DNA of 64,000 bases from Comamonas sp. B21-038 (GTDB taxonomy: Bacteria > Pseudomonadota > Gammaproteobacteria > Burkholderiales > Burkholderiaceae_C): NCBI RefSeq assembly GCF_022387135.1, contig NZ_CP092462.1, positions 1,984,001-2,048,000 of the forward strand. The letters run 5' to 3'. This document shows positions 62,548 to 64,000 of this stretch, in pieces. The notes beneath the pieces were generated by a model that saw only the letters and a list, made by a program, of their open reading frames with translations, made no database searches and was not told where the DNA came from. Both the position numbers and the translations under genes were made by a program. The stretch's first letter is position 1. Every line of letters begins with the position of its first letter.

Positions 62548-64000
62548 CGCGCAAACAGCGCATCGAGCGCATCCATCAGCGCGCGCGGGGGTTTGTCCTG
62601 GTAGAGACCCTGGTGCTCCGCACCCACGCCTCGCAAAAACCAGTACTGCACGCCGCCCACATCGCGCTCGTAGTCATAACCGGGCAGGCGCTGCTGCAGC
62701 AAGCGGTGCAGCGCATAGGTGTACAGCACATACTGCAGGTCATAGCGGTGTTGCAGCACAGCAGCCGCCATGGCCTGCGGCGTGTAGGCCGTACTGTCCG
62801 CGCCCAGCCAGTTGGATTTGTAGTCCATCACGTAATAGCGGCCGCCATGCTCGAACACCAGGTCCATGTAGCCCTTGAGCATGCCATGGAGCTGGTTGGG
62901 GAGCAGCGCCGGCCTCGGCTGGCCCGGCAGCACATGCTGCTGCACGAGGGTGTCGAGCTGACCGGTCGAGGCCCGGTTGATCGACAGCCAGAACTCCATC
63001 TCGACCTGGTAATCGCCCAGCGACTGCAGTGCGGCAGGCGTCTCGCTCGGGGCACCCTGCAGCAGCAACGGCGTCTGCAGCCATTGCCGGACGAAGCCTT
63101 GCAAGGGTGCGGCCCAGTCCCCCCAGCCGCGCACCTGGCAGCGGTAGGCGATGATGCCATCCAATGCCGCTGGTTTGCTCAGTACCGTGGCAAAACCCTC
63201 TTGCGCGCACCACTCCAGCAGGCCGTGCAGAAAGTTGCCCGCATCCGGGCCCTTGGGGAACGCATGCAGGCTGCCCGGCTGCGGCAGGCCGGGCGCGGTG
63301 GCTTGGGGCAGCGCTTCCTGGGGCTCGAGGTACTGGTCCTGCTCTGCGGTTTCGGGCTCGGCCGCAGTGACGGCTTCTTCGGTCCACAGCCCTTGCGAGG
63401 GGGACGCCAGCCCCAGCCGCTCGGTCAGTGCGGAGAAACTGGCGATCCACCAGTGCTCATCGGCTTGTCTGCGGGGGCGACGCGCCGGGTGGACGGCCGG
63501 CGGCCGCTCGGGCTGGTAGCGCTGCAGGCTGACCTCGGGGACCGGCTGCACTGCCATCTGCGGGCAGCTGCTGGCAAATTCCTGCAGGTAGGCATGCAGC
63601 GCCAGATCGGGCAGCTTTTGCCCGCCCGCCAGCAGGTAGCCGACAGCGCTTTTCTCCAGGCTGCCCGCCCGGCTCATGCCCTTGGCGAGCGGCGCCACGC
63701 CCAGCCACAGTGCGTACTGGGCCCGCGTCAGCGCCACATAGAGCAGGCGCATGTCTTCGCTCAGGCGCTCGTCGTTGTGGGCGCTGACCGCCTCGGCATG
63801 CTTGTTGTTCAGCTCCACGACCAGGTCACCCGAAGCAGCATCGTGGTACTGCGCATAGCCCCGGCTCTTGCCATCAAAATCGCGCCAGCTGCTGATGAAG
63901 GGCAGCAGCACCAGCGGGTATTCCAGGCCCTTGGACTTGTGGATGGTGACCACCTTGATCAGGTCCGCATCGCTCTCCAGGCGCAGGATCTCCTCCTCAC
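62544..64000 (-). CDS. recB: Exodeoxyribonuclease V subunit beta RecB (3' part)
   Basis: The C-terminal about 485 codons of RecB; the gene continues past the right edge. Helicase motif: VVTIHKSKGLEYPLVLLPFI and LLYVALTRAQYALWLGVAPL. The nuclease domain has MDLVFEHGGRYYVMDYKSNW (Asp and Lys of the active site) and LQYVLYTYALHRLLQQRLPG. The stop overlaps the recD start by 4 bases, indicating translational coupling. RecB provides the 3'-5' helicase, the Chi-regulated nuclease and RecA loading. The stretch to 63953 was open in one frame, and the same frame is open to base 64000. Confidence 0.95.
   Translation of the reverse strand, partial: EEEILRLESDADLIKVVTIHKSKGLEYPLVLLPFISSWRDFDGKSRGYAQYHDAASGDLVVELNNKHAEAVSAHNDERLSEDMRLLYVALTRAQYALWLGVAPLAKGMSRAGSLEKSAVGYLLAGGQKLPDLALHAYLQEFASSCPQMAVQPVPEVSLQRYQPERPPAVHPARRPRRQADEHWWIASFSALTERLGLASPSQGLWTEEAVTAAEPETAEQDQYLEPQEALPQATAPGLPQPGSLHAFPKGPDAGNFLHGLLEWCAQEGFATVLSKPAALDGIIAYRCQVRGWGDWAAPLQGFVRQWLQTPLLLQGAPSETPAALQSLGDYQVEMEFWLSINRASTGQLDTLVQQHVLPGQPRPALLPNQLHGMLKGYMDLVFEHGGRYYVMDYKSNWLGADSTAYTPQAMAAAVLQHRYDLQYVLYTYALHRLLQQRLPGYDYERDVGGVQYWFLRGVGAEHQGLYQDKPPRALMDALDALFAR

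Noticed and set aside
1..64000. CRISPR array, prophage, insertion sequence or integrative element
   Set aside because: No regularly spaced repeats, transposase, integrase, tRNA target or phage structural gene was found on either strand.

Overview
The window is a 64 kb piece of a high-GC betaproteobacterial chromosome, most likely from the family Comamonadaceae (Comamonas/Delftia/Acidovorax type). This placement is inferred from gene content and order: odhA(sucA)-odhB(sucB)-lpdA followed by zapE, a Cys-type intracellular PHB depolymerase, dapC-dapD-pilU-dapE-prmB, a Bug-family binding protein, a bifunctional-type argA, and strongly GC-biased third codon positions. I see no tRNA, rRNA, CRISPR array, insertion sequence, integrase or phage gene. 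The region is mostly core chromosome with small accessory patches.

Layout. 1-1.5 kb: three small stress/unknown-type proteins (VOC, SRPBCC, DUF1428). 1.5-5.2 kb: a PhoP/PhoQ-like two-component system in one operon with a triple-PepSY protein and opposite a second PepSY protein, with PhoP-box-like half-sites between them. 5.3-14.7 kb: rlmB, a glycerate kinase, a DUF3011 protein, an AtoE-type transporter, alaS, a coiled-coil secreted protein and zapE. 14.8-20.9 kb: the 2-oxoglutarate dehydrogenase operon, with an unknown lipoprotein between the E2 and E3 genes. 21.1-31.6 kb: a PerM-family membrane protein, a stand-alone RelA/SpoT protein, phaZ overlapping a solitary rnfB, and dapC-dapD, a small ORF, pilU, dapE and prmB. 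31.6-41.5 kb: an orphan di-iron protein, an ABC-F ATPase, a cupin, a small membrane protein, an acyl-CoA synthetase, a putative HExxH protein, and an NMT1/SsuABC-like ABC importer with a cysteine hydrolase. 41.5-48.1 kb: hrpA, a GRDP-like membrane protein, a flavin reductase and a Bug protein. 48.4-51.7 kb: argA with a +1 frameshift in an A6 run, then a class A beta-lactamase divergent from an AmpR-type regulator. 51.9-57.8 kb: a DUF3617 lipoprotein, a TrhO-glutathione S-transferase fusion, an acyltransferase overlapping folA, a metallophosphatase and a GlcG-like protein. 57.9-64 kb: rlmD, a small secreted protein, a Fur-box promoter with no gene behind it, recD and the 3' part of recB, which runs off the right edge.

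The items most worth a second look are the TrhO-GST fusion, the orphan Fur promoter (a candidate iron-responsive small RNA), the argA frameshift, the PhoPQ-PepSY divergon, the AmpR-controlled beta-lactamase with Ser at the omega-loop 170 position, and the importer-hydrolase cassette at 38.1-41.5 kb. I do not see a clearly new multi-gene defence or mobile system.
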